This document shows positions 34,784 through 42,260 of a DNA stretch of 64,000 bases, piece by piece. Under the pieces are notes generated by a model. That model saw nothing but the letters and a program-made list of their open reading frames with translations. It did no database searches and was not told where the DNA came from. The stretch comes from Lachnospiraceae bacterium (GTDB taxonomy: Bacteria > Bacillota > Clostridia > Lachnospirales > Lachnospiraceae). The stretch's first letter is position 1. Every line of letters starts with the position of its first letter. The stretch spans positions 29,445-93,444 of the forward strand of contig JALESO010000032.1 of NCBI GenBank assembly GCA_022781925.1. Reading direction: 5' to 3'. The translations under genes were made by a program, and so were the position numbers.

Positions 34784-36841
34784 TTACAGATTCAGTAATG
34801 AGAACTGATCTCCTGCATACTGCCGCAGACGGACCAGTAAGCGCTTATGTTCTTCCTTCTCCAGATGCGGGTCATCTTTCATCAGAACGGATACTTCATA
34901 AGATGCCTTGCTCAGCACATCCGCATCCTGAAAGACATCTGCCAGCTGGAACTGATAATCTCCGCTCTGACGGATCCCGAAGAAATCACCGGGGCCGCGC
35001 AGTTTCAGATCTTCTCCTGCAATAAAAAATCCGTCATTGGATTTGTTTAAAATCTCCAGCCGCTTGTTCTTCGTCTGTTCTTCTTTTCCCTGCATCAGAA
35101 TACAGTAAGACTGGGCATCGCCACGTCCCACCCGGCCACGAAGCTGATGGAGCTGTGCCAGCCCGAAACGCTCGGCATTTTCAATCATCATAATCGTTGC
35201 ATTCGGCACATCCACACCGACTTCCACTACCGTCGTTGATACCAGAATCTGGATCTGATTTTCCTGAAATGCCAGCATCACGGTATTTTTCTCGTCTGAC
35301 TTCATTTTTCCATGCAGCATGCCGATCTTGATATCCGATGGAAAGATCTGCTGAAGCTGTGCCGCATAATCCAGCACATTTTCTCCTTCTGCCAGTTCAC
35401 TTTTCTCCACCAGCGGACAGATGATATACACCTGATGACCGGCACGGATCTCATTTTCCATAAACTTGTATGCGGTCTTGCGATAGAACGTATTCACCAC
35501 GCAGTTTTTGATAGGCAGACGCTTCGCCGGTACTTCATCAATGACAGAAATATCCAGATCCCCGTACAAAATGATGGCCAAGGTACGCGGAATCGGCGTT
35601 GCACTCATAACGAGGATATGCGGATGAGAACCTTTTAAAGAAAAAGTTTCCCGCTGCTTTACACCAAAACGGTGCTGCTCATCGGTAATGACCAGGGCCA
35701 GATTCCGGTACTGCACTTTTTCCTGAATCAATGCATGAGTTCCCACGACTAATGCAGGCTGATCGGATTCCAGTACCGCATAGGCCGCCCGACGGGCTTT
35801 CACGCCCATGGAACCGATCAGCAGAACTACCGGGATCTTGATCCCGTTTGCTTCCAGAAATTGTGTCAGTTTTTCATAATGCTGCTGTGCCAGCACCTCC
35901 GTAGGTGCCATGATCGCCGCCTGATAGCCGTTGTGCGCCACTTCCAGCATCGCCAGAAATGCCACAATGGTCTTGCCGGAACCGACATCTCCCTGCACTA
36001 ACCGCTGCATAATGCATGGTTCCCGCAGGTCAGAACGGATCTGCGCCACCGCACGTTTCTGCGCACCGGTCAGCTCATAGGGCAGACCATTCATCAGATC
36101 TTCCACAAAGGAATCCTCCGCAAAGGTAAATTCATTCTTCAGCTTCTGCGTATTCTCTTTTGACAGCTGCATGCTGAGCAGAAAGAAGAAAAACTCATCA
36201 AACACAAAGCGGTTTCTGGCAATGATACAATTTTCTTCGTTTTCCGGAAAATGCATGTTTTTCAGGGCAAAATTATATTCGCTCAGGTGATTTCGGACAC
36301 GGATGTCCTCGGGCAGATACTCCATCTCCAGCGGAATCTCTTCCATGGCCGCATGCACCGTCTTTACGATTAGGTTATTGGTGACACCCTTTGTCAGACT
36401 GTAATGGGGCTGCAGCGTCTTTTGCAATGCCTCATACTGTCCAAGGCTGAAGATCTGGGGTTGTTCCATCACAAGCCGGTCGTCTTTCTGGTTTACTTTT
36501 CCGTAAAATACATACCATCCGCCGGGGCGGATCAGGGAACGGATATACGGACTGCGAAACCAGAGCAGACGCAGTGCTTTGTTTTCACCTTTTAAATCCA
36601 GCAGAGCCACCTGCTGCCGGGAATGGGTATTTATGGTGGGTGTCTTCTTCACACAGACATACAGGGCATTTTTCCTGCCCTCCACCACCTGGTCTACCTC
36701 ACACAGATCGGGATATTTTTCATAATCACGGGGAAAATATAGGAGTATATCACCAACGGTGTATACTCCTAACTGTTGAAATAACTGTTCTGTTTTTGCC
36801 CCGATCCCTTTGATTTCACGAATAGGGGAATTCAGGTTCAT
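34784..36841 (-). CDS. recG: ATP-dependent DNA helicase RecG
   Basis: RecG remodels stalled replication forks and branch-migrates Holliday junctions. At 685 residues it has the normal order: wedge/OB-fold domain (1-240), helicase motor with Walker A GDVGSGKTIVAFLAMLEV near residue 290, the Walker B motif ITDEQHRFGVKQRE (DEQH) and SATPIPRTLA, then helicase C domain with VVEVGVDVPNATIMMIENAERFGLAQLHQLRGRVGRG. The C-terminal TRG-like hairpin follows. It lies 9 bases downstream of the DAK2-domain gene. Confidence 0.97.
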   Translation of the reverse strand: MNLNSPIREIKGIGAKTEQLFQQLGVYTVGDILLYFPRDYEKYPDLCEVDQVVEGRKNALYVCVKKTPTINTHSRQQVALLDLKGENKALRLLWFRSPYIRSLIRPGGWYVFYGKVNQKDDRLVMEQPQIFSLGQYEALQKTLQPHYSLTKGVTNNLIVKTVHAAMEEIPLEMEYLPEDIRVRNHLSEYNFALKNMHFPENEENCIIARNRFVFDEFFFFLLSMQLSKENTQKLKNEFTFAEDSFVEDLMNGLPYELTGAQKRAVAQIRSDLREPCIMQRLVQGDVGSGKTIVAFLAMLEVAHNGYQAAIMAPTEVLAQQHYEKLTQFLEANGIKIPVVLLIGSMGVKARRAAYAVLESDQPALVVGTHALIQEKVQYRNLALVITDEQHRFGVKQRETFSLKGSHPHILVMSATPIPRTLAIILYGDLDISVIDEVPAKRLPIKNCVVNTFYRKTAYKFMENEIRAGHQVYIICPLVEKSELAEGENVLDYAAQLQQIFPSDIKIGMLHGKMKSDEKNTVMLAFQENQIQILVSTTVVEVGVDVPNATIMMIENAERFGLAQLHQLRGRVGRGDAQSYCILMQGKEEQTKNKRLEILNKSNDGFFIAGEDLKLRGPGDFFGIRQSGDYQFQLADVFQDADVLSKASYEVSVLMKDDPHLEKEEHKRLLVRLRQYAGDQFSLLNL

Positions 36842-36850
36842 AACGACTCC

Positions 36851-38533
36851 TTACTCTACGGAAATGACATAGTAGTAAATCGGCTGACCACCGAACTGTA
36901 CTTCTACTTCACACTCCGGATAAGTATTCTCAAAATATTTCTGTAATGCGTTGACAGCCTCCGGGAGCACTTCTTCTCCGTAATAAATACAGATAAAGGA
37001 AGATTCCTCGTCGATCATCTGTGCTACCATGTCTTTGGTAACATCTTCACGGTCTGCACCAACGGAAAGGATGGAAGAATCACCGATTCCCATGTAATCG
37101 CCCTCTTTGATCTCCTTGTCGTCGATGACAGTATCACGCACTGCGTAGGTAACCTGTCCGGTTTTTACTGCTGCGATTGCTTCCAGCATATTCTCTCTGT
37201 TCTCCTCCGGAGACTGCTCCGGAATGAAGTTGATCATGGCCGAGATACCCTGCGGGATCGTCTTGGTCGGGATGACGATGATATCTTTGTCTTCCACCAG
37301 CATAGCAGCCTGATTTGCTGCCAGAATAATATTTTTATTATTTGGGAAAATGAAGATATGCTCGGCATTGACATGCTCGATGGCATTTAACATATCCTCG
37401 GTACTCGGGTTCATGGTCTGTCCGCCTTCAATCAGATAGTCCACACCAAGTCCGTTGAAGACCTCGTTGACACCTTCACCGATGGAAACTGCAATAAATC
37501 CCATATCTTTCTTCGGTCCTGCGGCTGCTTTTGCTTTCTCTTCTGCCTCTTTTTCCTGCTCTTTTGCAAGCTTCTCTGCGTCTTTGATCAGTTTTTCCTG
37601 ATGCTCTTCACGCATGTTGTCGATCTTGATACGGCTTAAAGAACCAAAGGTCAGTGCTTTCTGTAATACCAGTCCCGGATCATTGGTATGTACGTGTGTC
37701 TTAACGATCTCCTCGTCAGCCACCAGTACAATGGAATCACCCATGGACTGCAGGAATGCACGGTACTCATCCTCCTCAGCCTCTGTCAGCGGTTTATTTA
37801 ATACAATGATAAACTCGGTACAGTAACCGAATTTGATCTCAGCCTCTGTCTGTGCGGAAATCTTCACTACACCGGAAGATGCCGGAGCAGCTTCGATGGT
37901 ATAATCGATCTCTTTTCCAAGGAATGCATCCTGCGCACCTTTCAGGACTTCTACCAGTCCCTGTCCACCGGAATCCACAACGCCTGCCTGTTTTAATACC
38001 GGAAGCATCTCCGGTGTCAGTGCCAGCACACGCTCTGCCTCAGCGATGATAGCCGCAATGTACTGTTCCATGTTGTAGCTGTCGTCACAGGAAAGCTCCA
38101 GTGCTTTCTCAGCCGCACCTTTGGCAACGGTAAGGATGGTTCCTTCCTTCGGTTTCATAACTGCCTTGTATGCAGTCTCACATGCTTTCTGGAAAGATTC
38201 ACAAAGAACGATCTTGTCGATCTCATCGTAATGCTTGATGGTTTTTGTAAATCCACGGAACAGCTGGGACAGGATAACACCTGAGTTTCCTCTTGCTCCG
38301 CGCAGAGAACCGGAAGAAATCGCTTTTGCCAGATCCTTCATCACCGGTTTCTCCACAGCTGCTACTTCCTTTGCTGCGGAAATGATCGTCATGCTCATAT
38401 TTGTACCGGTATCACCATCCGGGACCGGGAACACGTTCAGCTCGTTGATCCACTCTTTCTTTGCTTCCAGATTCTTCGCTCCCGCTAAAAACATTTTTGA
38501 CAGAAGCGCTGCATCTATTGTCTGTATATCCAC
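36851..38533 (-). CDS. DAK2-domain protein (FakA-like fatty-acid kinase subunit)
   Basis: A 560-residue protein of the DhaL/FakA family. FakA is the ATP-binding half of a kinase that phosphorylates fatty acids bound to FakB. The DAK2 core has NVFPVPDGDTGTNMSMT near residue 35 and the SLRGARGNSGVILSQLF pattern near residue 80. A C-terminal EDD-like domain starts near residue 320. The ORF is open to an ATG at 38566, but that start would overlap asp23. A GTG at 38533 has a perfect GGAGGA eight bases upstream in the intergenic gap and gives the family's usual N-terminus, so I use it. asp23 lies just upstream, as in many Firmicutes. Confidence 0.9.
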   Translation of the reverse strand: MDIQTIDAALLSKMFLAGAKNLEAKKEWINELNVFPVPDGDTGTNMSMTIISAAKEVAAVEKPVMKDLAKAISSGSLRGARGNSGVILSQLFRGFTKTIKHYDEIDKIVLCESFQKACETAYKAVMKPKEGTILTVAKGAAEKALELSCDDSYNMEQYIAAIIAEAERVLALTPEMLPVLKQAGVVDSGGQGLVEVLKGAQDAFLGKEIDYTIEAAPASSGVVKISAQTEAEIKFGYCTEFIIVLNKPLTEAEEDEYRAFLQSMGDSIVLVADEEIVKTHVHTNDPGLVLQKALTFGSLSRIKIDNMREEHQEKLIKDAEKLAKEQEKEAEEKAKAAAGPKKDMGFIAVSIGEGVNEVFNGLGVDYLIEGGQTMNPSTEDMLNAIEHVNAEHIFIFPNNKNIILAANQAAMLVEDKDIIVIPTKTIPQGISAMINFIPEQSPEENRENMLEAIAAVKTGQVTYAVRDTVIDDKEIKEGDYMGIGDSSILSVGADREDVTKDMVAQMIDEESSFICIYYGEEVLPEAVNALQKYFENTYPECEVEVQFGGQPIYYYVISVE

Positions 38534-38540
38534 ACTCAAT

Positions 38541-38546
38541 TCCTCC
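38541..38546 (-). promoter_or_regulatory. Ribosome binding site that selects the GTG start of the DAK2 gene
   Basis: GGAGGA on the minus strand, eight bases before the GTG at 38531-38533. It lies in the gap after the asp23 stop, whereas the ATG at 38566 has no comparable site. Confidence 0.7.
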
Positions 38547-38906
38547 TTAATCAATGACTCTGACACCTTCTACAAAGATATTGATCTTCTCAATCTTCAT
38601 ACCGGTGAATTCTTCCACTTTATATTTTACGGTGGAAATCAGATTATCTGATACGGTGGAAATACTTACACCGTATGATACGATCACATGGAAATCTAAT
38701 GTGATCCGGTTATTCTCTTCAATCTTTACAGAGATACCATGATGAAGATAATCCTTTTTTAATAATTTTACAAGACCATCTTTCATATTGACAGCTGCCA
38801 TTCCTACGATACCAAAACATTCTACGGCCACAGAACCGGCATAAGTTGCTACTACTTCCGAATCTATACTAACCGTTCCAAGAGAATTTTCAAACTGACC
38901 TCTCAT
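38547..38906 (-). CDS. Asp23/Gls24 family envelope stress response protein
   Basis: A 119-residue member of the Asp23/Gls24 family, small proteins linked to envelope stress and alkaline shock in Firmicutes; in this position it matches the YloU-like partner of the DAK2 protein. The fold is seen in the paired stretches GTVSIDSEVVATYAGSVA and ITLDFHVIVSYGVSISTVSDN. No membrane segment. It heads the operon with the DAK2 gene and recG. Confidence 0.92.
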   Translation of the reverse strand: MRGQFENSLGTVSIDSEVVATYAGSVAVECFGIVGMAAVNMKDGLVKLLKKDYLHHGISVKIEENNRITLDFHVIVSYGVSISTVSDNLISTVKYKVEEFTGMKIEKINIFVEGVRVID

Positions 38907-39014
38907 ACTTGTTCCTCCACGTTTTTTATTTTCAGGCAGATTACCATGCTGTATGACAGGATCATATTCCTTCTGTCATGCAGGCATTCCTGCCCATGTT
39001 TTCATATATGCCCT

Positions 39015-39020
39015 ATTATA
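39015..39020 (-). promoter_or_regulatory. Possible -10 element of the asp23-DAK2-recG operon
   Basis: TATAAT on the minus strand preceded by GGG, about 110 bases before the asp23 start. The region 17-18 bases upstream (TTCCTT) is a poor -35, so the assignment is tentative. Confidence 0.4.
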
Positions 39021-39103
39021 CCCATTTTTTCACAAAAAAGGAATAGTGAAATCAAAAATATATCAAGTTTTCGGAATTTATTTCATTTTTTTCAAAATAA
39101 TTG

Positions 39104-39132
39104 TTGCATTATTGTGATTCATCTGATAGAAT
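39104..39132 (+). promoter_or_regulatory. rpmB promoter
   Basis: TTGCAT (39104-39109), a 17-base spacer and TAGAAT (39127-39132) preceded by TGA (extended -10), 58 bases before the rpmB start. Confidence 0.7.
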
Positions 39133-39189
39133 ACATTTGTTGTGAGTTCGCAGAACATACGAGCTTAGTAAACGCAAGGAGGTGCAATC

Positions 39190-39375
39190 ATGGCAAAGTG
39201 CAGTGTTTGTGGAAAAGGCGCTCATTTCGGAAACAATGTGAGTCATTCTCATAGAAGATCTAATAGAATGTGGAAATCAAACATCAAGAAAGTTAAATGT
39301 AATGTTAATGGTACTCCAAAATCATTATACGTTTGTGCTTCTTGTCTGAGATCCAACAAAGTTGAAAGAGCATAA
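39190..39375 (+). CDS. rpmB: 50S ribosomal protein L28
   Basis: A 61-residue ribosomal protein L28 with two CxxC pairs (KCSVCGKG at the N-terminus and VCASCLRS near the C-terminus), the zinc-binding type, and the SHRRSNRMWKSNIKK core. The start has a perfect AAGGAGGTGCAATC before the ATG. It has its own promoter and terminator and is divergent from asp23, the usual rpmB-asp23-DAK2 layout of Firmicutes. Confidence 0.98.
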   Translation: MAKCSVCGKGAHFGNNVSHSHRRSNRMWKSNIKKVKCNVNGTPKSLYVCASCLRSNKVERA

Positions 39376-39390
39376 GAAAAACATTGAGAT

Positions 39391-39418
39391 GGCTGGCAGA
39401 TATCTGCCAGCCGTTTTT
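39391..39418 (+). terminator. rpmB terminator
   Basis: GGCTGGCAGA-TA-TCTGCCAGCC is a perfect palindrome followed by GTTTTT, 15 bases after the rpmB stop. It also overlaps the 3' end region of the small minus-strand ORF and may terminate that too. Confidence 0.9.
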
Positions 39419-39572
39419 ACGTTTTACAATATAACGTATACCCCAGCAGCATGAATCCGCTGGCGATCAGTATCCCCACAAAATTATTTGGCATAAACAG
39501 CATTACGATCATCCCGATGCCAAGCCAGAACAGGATAAATCCTGCCAGTTGTTTCGTCGTTCTGTTGCACAT
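39417..39572 (-). CDS. Small 51-residue membrane protein
   Basis: A short gene below usual length cut-offs. Its 51 residues start MCNRTTKQLAGF and consist of two hydrophobic segments, roughly residues 9-27 and 31-49, joined by a Met-Pro-Asn-Asn turn, so a two-helix hairpin membrane protein is likely. The ATG has AGGGGA seven bases upstream, but that site lies inside one arm of a strong hairpin. The role is unknown. Support comes from the Shine-Dalgarno, start, membrane pattern and a location between two terminators; no homologue was checked. Confidence 0.6.
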   Translation of the reverse strand: MCNRTTKQLAGFILFWLGIGMIVMLFMPNNFVGILIASGFMLLGYTLYCKT

Positions 39573-39614
39573 AAAAAATCCCCTGCACTATCCTATGATA
39601 CTGCAGGGGATTTT
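39573..39614 (-). terminator. Hairpin terminator after gerW that also masks the small gene's ribosome binding site
   Basis: ATCCCCTGCA (39578-39587) and TGCAGGGGAT (39602-39611) form a 10-bp stem with a 14-base loop. On the minus strand the stem is followed by TTTTTT, so it should terminate the gerW transcript. The same arm carries AGGGGA, the Shine-Dalgarno of the 51-residue gene at 39572, so translation may depend on melting this hairpin. Confidence 0.75.
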
Positions 39615-39715
39615 ATGATTCGCGATCCATCTTTTTTCTCTTAAATTGATTCTGTCAGATTTTTGGCAGATCAGAGATTCCGTCCGGATCTGATTCTGAC
39701 CGACTTACTCCCGAT

Positions 39716-40153
39716 CTAATCCTCATCCATATTCAGCATATCTTTCATTTCTTCTGCTGCTTCCTTTTTTGCCTCTTTTCTGGATGCAGCTTCTTCCGGA
39801 TTCTTTTTCTCGTCCATTTTTTTCATAAACTTATCCACGAAATCCGGGATCATATCCAGAAGTTTGGAAATGCCATCCTGATTTTTCACACTGACCAGAC
39901 GGGTGCTTCCATTCTGGATCACCAGCACGGAACTTGGGGACATCTTGCCACCGATACCACCACCGCTGTTTTTCTTTTTCTCTCCGCAGAACGCACCGGC
40001 ACCCATTCCGAAAGATACATCCACCAGTGGAAGAATGATGGTCTCTCCTACCTGGATCGGCTCACCGACGACTGTCTTGGAAGACACAAATCCGTCCATT
40101 CCTTTCATCAGAGATTCTACGGTTGTCTGAAATGTATTTTTATTCTCTGCCAT
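39716..40153 (-). CDS. GerW (YtfJ) family sporulation protein
   Basis: A 145-residue protein of the GerW/YtfJ family, needed for germination or spore properties in Bacillus. Its middle has VGEPIQVGETIILPLVDVSFGMGAGAF and the glycine-rich segment KKNSGGGIGGKMSPSSVLV, both typical. The C-terminal 40 residues are acidic and Lys/Glu-rich. It sits 16 bases downstream of a DUF2953 gene, the usual pair in sporeformers, and is followed by a strong hairpin. Confidence 0.9.
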   Translation of the reverse strand: MAENKNTFQTTVESLMKGMDGFVSSKTVVGEPIQVGETIILPLVDVSFGMGAGAFCGEKKKNSGGGIGGKMSPSSVLVIQNGSTRLVSVKNQDGISKLLDMIPDFVDKFMKKMDEKKNPEEAASRKEAKKEAAEEMKDMLNMDED

Positions 40154-40169
40154 TTTCCAATACCTCCTG

Positions 40170-41276
40170 TTATTCGTTCTCTCTTATCATGTGGATCACA
40201 CCACGGATCTTCTTATCCAGCAACAGTCTGACGATCAATATCACCAGATGGATGCAGCACATATGCCCCCGGGTGTATACCTGTCCTTTTATATAGTTCT
40301 CATCTGTTTCAAAATCCGGCTCGATCTGCAGCTCTGTCTGATACAGAAATGGGATCATTGCAATCCCCCCCAGCACCTGTCCGGTATTCGCAGGATCCGT
40401 TAATCCAAATTGCAGATGCCCCCGCAATATCCTTGGACGGATATGCAAAAGAAATGTTTTCAATTTCACCCAGACAGCCGGGATCAGCTCCTGTTCTTTC
40501 AAAAAACGGATAACAGCAATGCCGTTTTTAACTTTCTCTTTCACGGAACCGGCTTTTTCACGGGCGGATTTCAGTTTTTCCCGAACAGATATTTTTTCCT
40601 CAGTACCATTCTCCTGTGCCGGTTCTTTTTCCAACACATCCGATGCTTCTTCTGATACCGATTGCTGATCCGTTTCCGATGCGTGTTTTCCAACACTTGC
40701 TTCTACACCGGTCATCTTATGTTCTACTGGCTCATCTATGTCAATTCTTTCGGCTTCTGTCACTGATTCTGACACAACATTTTCTGTCACAGTTTTTTCT
40801 TTTACCTGCATTTTTTCTAGTTCATTCGATTCATCGGAAAGTGACTCAGCTTCCTGTTGTTTTCGAAATTCCGCCCGCCGCTGTGCCCGCGCTTCCCGGT
40901 CTGATGCCTGCTGCTGCGCTTCTTTCTGATTCTGACGCGCCTGTTTTTCGTTTTTGCGTGCTTCCTTCTTCTGTAGCTTTTGCTGTTTCTTCCGGGCTTT
41001 TGCTTCCTTTTTCGCTTTTCTGGCTGCCACTGCCTCGGGATCCGTAAAATCAATCACAAACCACAGGATCTTCAGCACGGCATGCGTCTTTTCTTTCCAG
41101 CGGAATTCAAACCGTATCAGCCGTCCAAGCCATCGGACACGGCCTTTATAATCCATCGCATCAATACCCGCATCCACTTCATAGCAGATGGGAACGAACA
41201 GGATCACCGCCAGAATCCCAAGTATGACACAGAGCACAATTCCGATTATCTTTAATATCAATAAAAAAATCATCAT
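40170..41276 (-). CDS. DUF2953 membrane protein with charged linker
   Basis: A 368-residue protein. Residues 5-30 are a membrane segment, followed by a beta-rich part (GRVRWLGRLIRFEFRWKEK), a long charged low-complexity linker (about residues 85-250, dominated by Lys, Glu, Ala and Gln), and a C-terminal DUF2953 domain with LRGHLQFGLTDPANTGQVLGGI. The domain is commonly found next to ytfJ in sporulating Firmicutes, and a sporulation role is inferred from that. The stop overlaps the next upstream gene by four bases. Confidence 0.82.
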   Translation of the reverse strand: MMIFLLILKIIGIVLCVILGILAVILFVPICYEVDAGIDAMDYKGRVRWLGRLIRFEFRWKEKTHAVLKILWFVIDFTDPEAVAARKAKKEAKARKKQQKLQKKEARKNEKQARQNQKEAQQQASDREARAQRRAEFRKQQEAESLSDESNELEKMQVKEKTVTENVVSESVTEAERIDIDEPVEHKMTGVEASVGKHASETDQQSVSEEASDVLEKEPAQENGTEEKISVREKLKSAREKAGSVKEKVKNGIAVIRFLKEQELIPAVWVKLKTFLLHIRPRILRGHLQFGLTDPANTGQVLGGIAMIPFLYQTELQIEPDFETDENYIKGQVYTRGHMCCIHLVILIVRLLLDKKIRGVIHMIRENE

Positions 41277-41617
41277 GGCTGCGTCACCCCGCTCTCCGGC
41301 ATCGCATCCCGGTCAATCTGCAGGTACGAGGTAAGATCAAAATCCCCCTGTTTTCGATAGACCTCATCAATGATCTTCCGGGTCAGTTCCAGTGCGGCGC
41401 CTCTGCTGCTTCCCATTCCAACGATACACAATGTCTCCCGGGGATAACGGCTCTGCTGCAGCAGAATACTCGGGATCACTTCCAGCAGGGCCCCCTTGCG
41501 CTGCGGCAGATGAATGAGATACACACCTTTATGCGGCATCCCTTTTTCAATCTTGTACTTCAGCCGATTGATATGATGCACTTTTTTATCTGCATACAAA
41601 TATTTATACCAATACAT
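41273..41617 (-). CDS. Small conserved hypothetical protein
   Basis: A 114-residue protein of unknown function that starts MYWYKYLYADKKV. No membrane segment or recognised domain. A mid-protein stretch LCIVGMGSSRGAALELTRKIIDEVY hints at a small alpha/beta fold. Its stop codon overlaps the DUF2953 start (ATGA-like four-base overlap), so the two are coupled. GAGGA precedes the ATG. Confidence 0.7.
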   Translation of the reverse strand: MYWYKYLYADKKVHHINRLKYKIEKGMPHKGVYLIHLPQRKGALLEVIPSILLQQSRYPRETLCIVGMGSSRGAALELTRKIIDEVYRKQGDFDLTSYLQIDRDAMPESGVTQP

Positions 41618-41667
41618 CCAAATAATTCCTCAATGTTATTTTAGACTGATATTTCTGCATATATGCA

Positions 41668-41715
41668 AACAGAACTAGCAAAACATCTGAAAAAGACCGT
41701 TTTGCTAATTCTGTT
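41668..41715 (-). terminator. Terminator-like hairpin downstream of the Nudix gene
   Basis: AACAGAACTAGCAAAAC and GTTTTGCTAATTCTGTT pair over 17 bases with one mismatch. It sits 12 bases after the Nudix stop. The T-run is short on the minus strand (TTTGCAT), so termination strength is uncertain. Confidence 0.6.
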
Positions 41716-41726
41716 TCTCCCGGATT

Positions 41727-42179
41727 CTAAAAATACTTTTTGGTTCCCCACAGATTGCTCCGTTTCAAATCAAGATACTCATTATAAGCTTTTTCCAGAA
41801 TCTGTTTTTCATTTGCAAATTTCAGCAGATGATAAGCCTCGTGATATTTATAGTATCCGGAATCCACAAAATATTCTTCGCGCTGCGGTTTACTATAATA
41901 ACTGTCCGCCATCATCAGATACCAATGTACCTGTTTCTCCACAGTATCCTCTGGAACTGTAAATGTATACTGGCTCTTTCCCACATATTTGATAATGGAG
42001 GCATCTACGCCAGTCTCCTCTCTGACTTCTCTTGCAGCAGTATCCTTATACTCCTCACCGGCTTCTACCGTTCCCTTCGGCAAAACCCATCCTTCATATT
42101 TGTTACGATAATTCTTATACAATAACAGAATCTTTCCACGGAATATAACTACACCGCCACAACTGGTTGCTTCTATCAT
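41727..42179 (-). CDS. Nudix hydrolase
   Basis: A 150-residue Nudix hydrolase. The Nudix box is intact: GTVEAGEEYKDTAAREVREE (Gx5Ex7REVxEE) followed by TGV, near residue 37. Such enzymes cleave nucleoside diphosphates linked to other moieties (dinucleotide polyphosphates, sugar nucleotides, oxidised nucleotides). The exact substrate cannot be told. It lies about 80 bases downstream of the PBP gene on the same strand. Confidence 0.92.
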   Translation of the reverse strand: MIEATSCGGVVIFRGKILLLYKNYRNKYEGWVLPKGTVEAGEEYKDTAAREVREETGVDASIIKYVGKSQYTFTVPEDTVEKQVHWYLMMADSYYSKPQREEYFVDSGYYKYHEAYHLLKFANEKQILEKAYNEYLDLKRSNLWGTKKYF

Positions 42180-42260
42180 TGCAAGCCCTCCCGATGCAGT
42201 CTCAAATCTGTTTTTAAGTATACGCTATTTGAAGTTAACTTGCAATACCTTCCATGGGCT

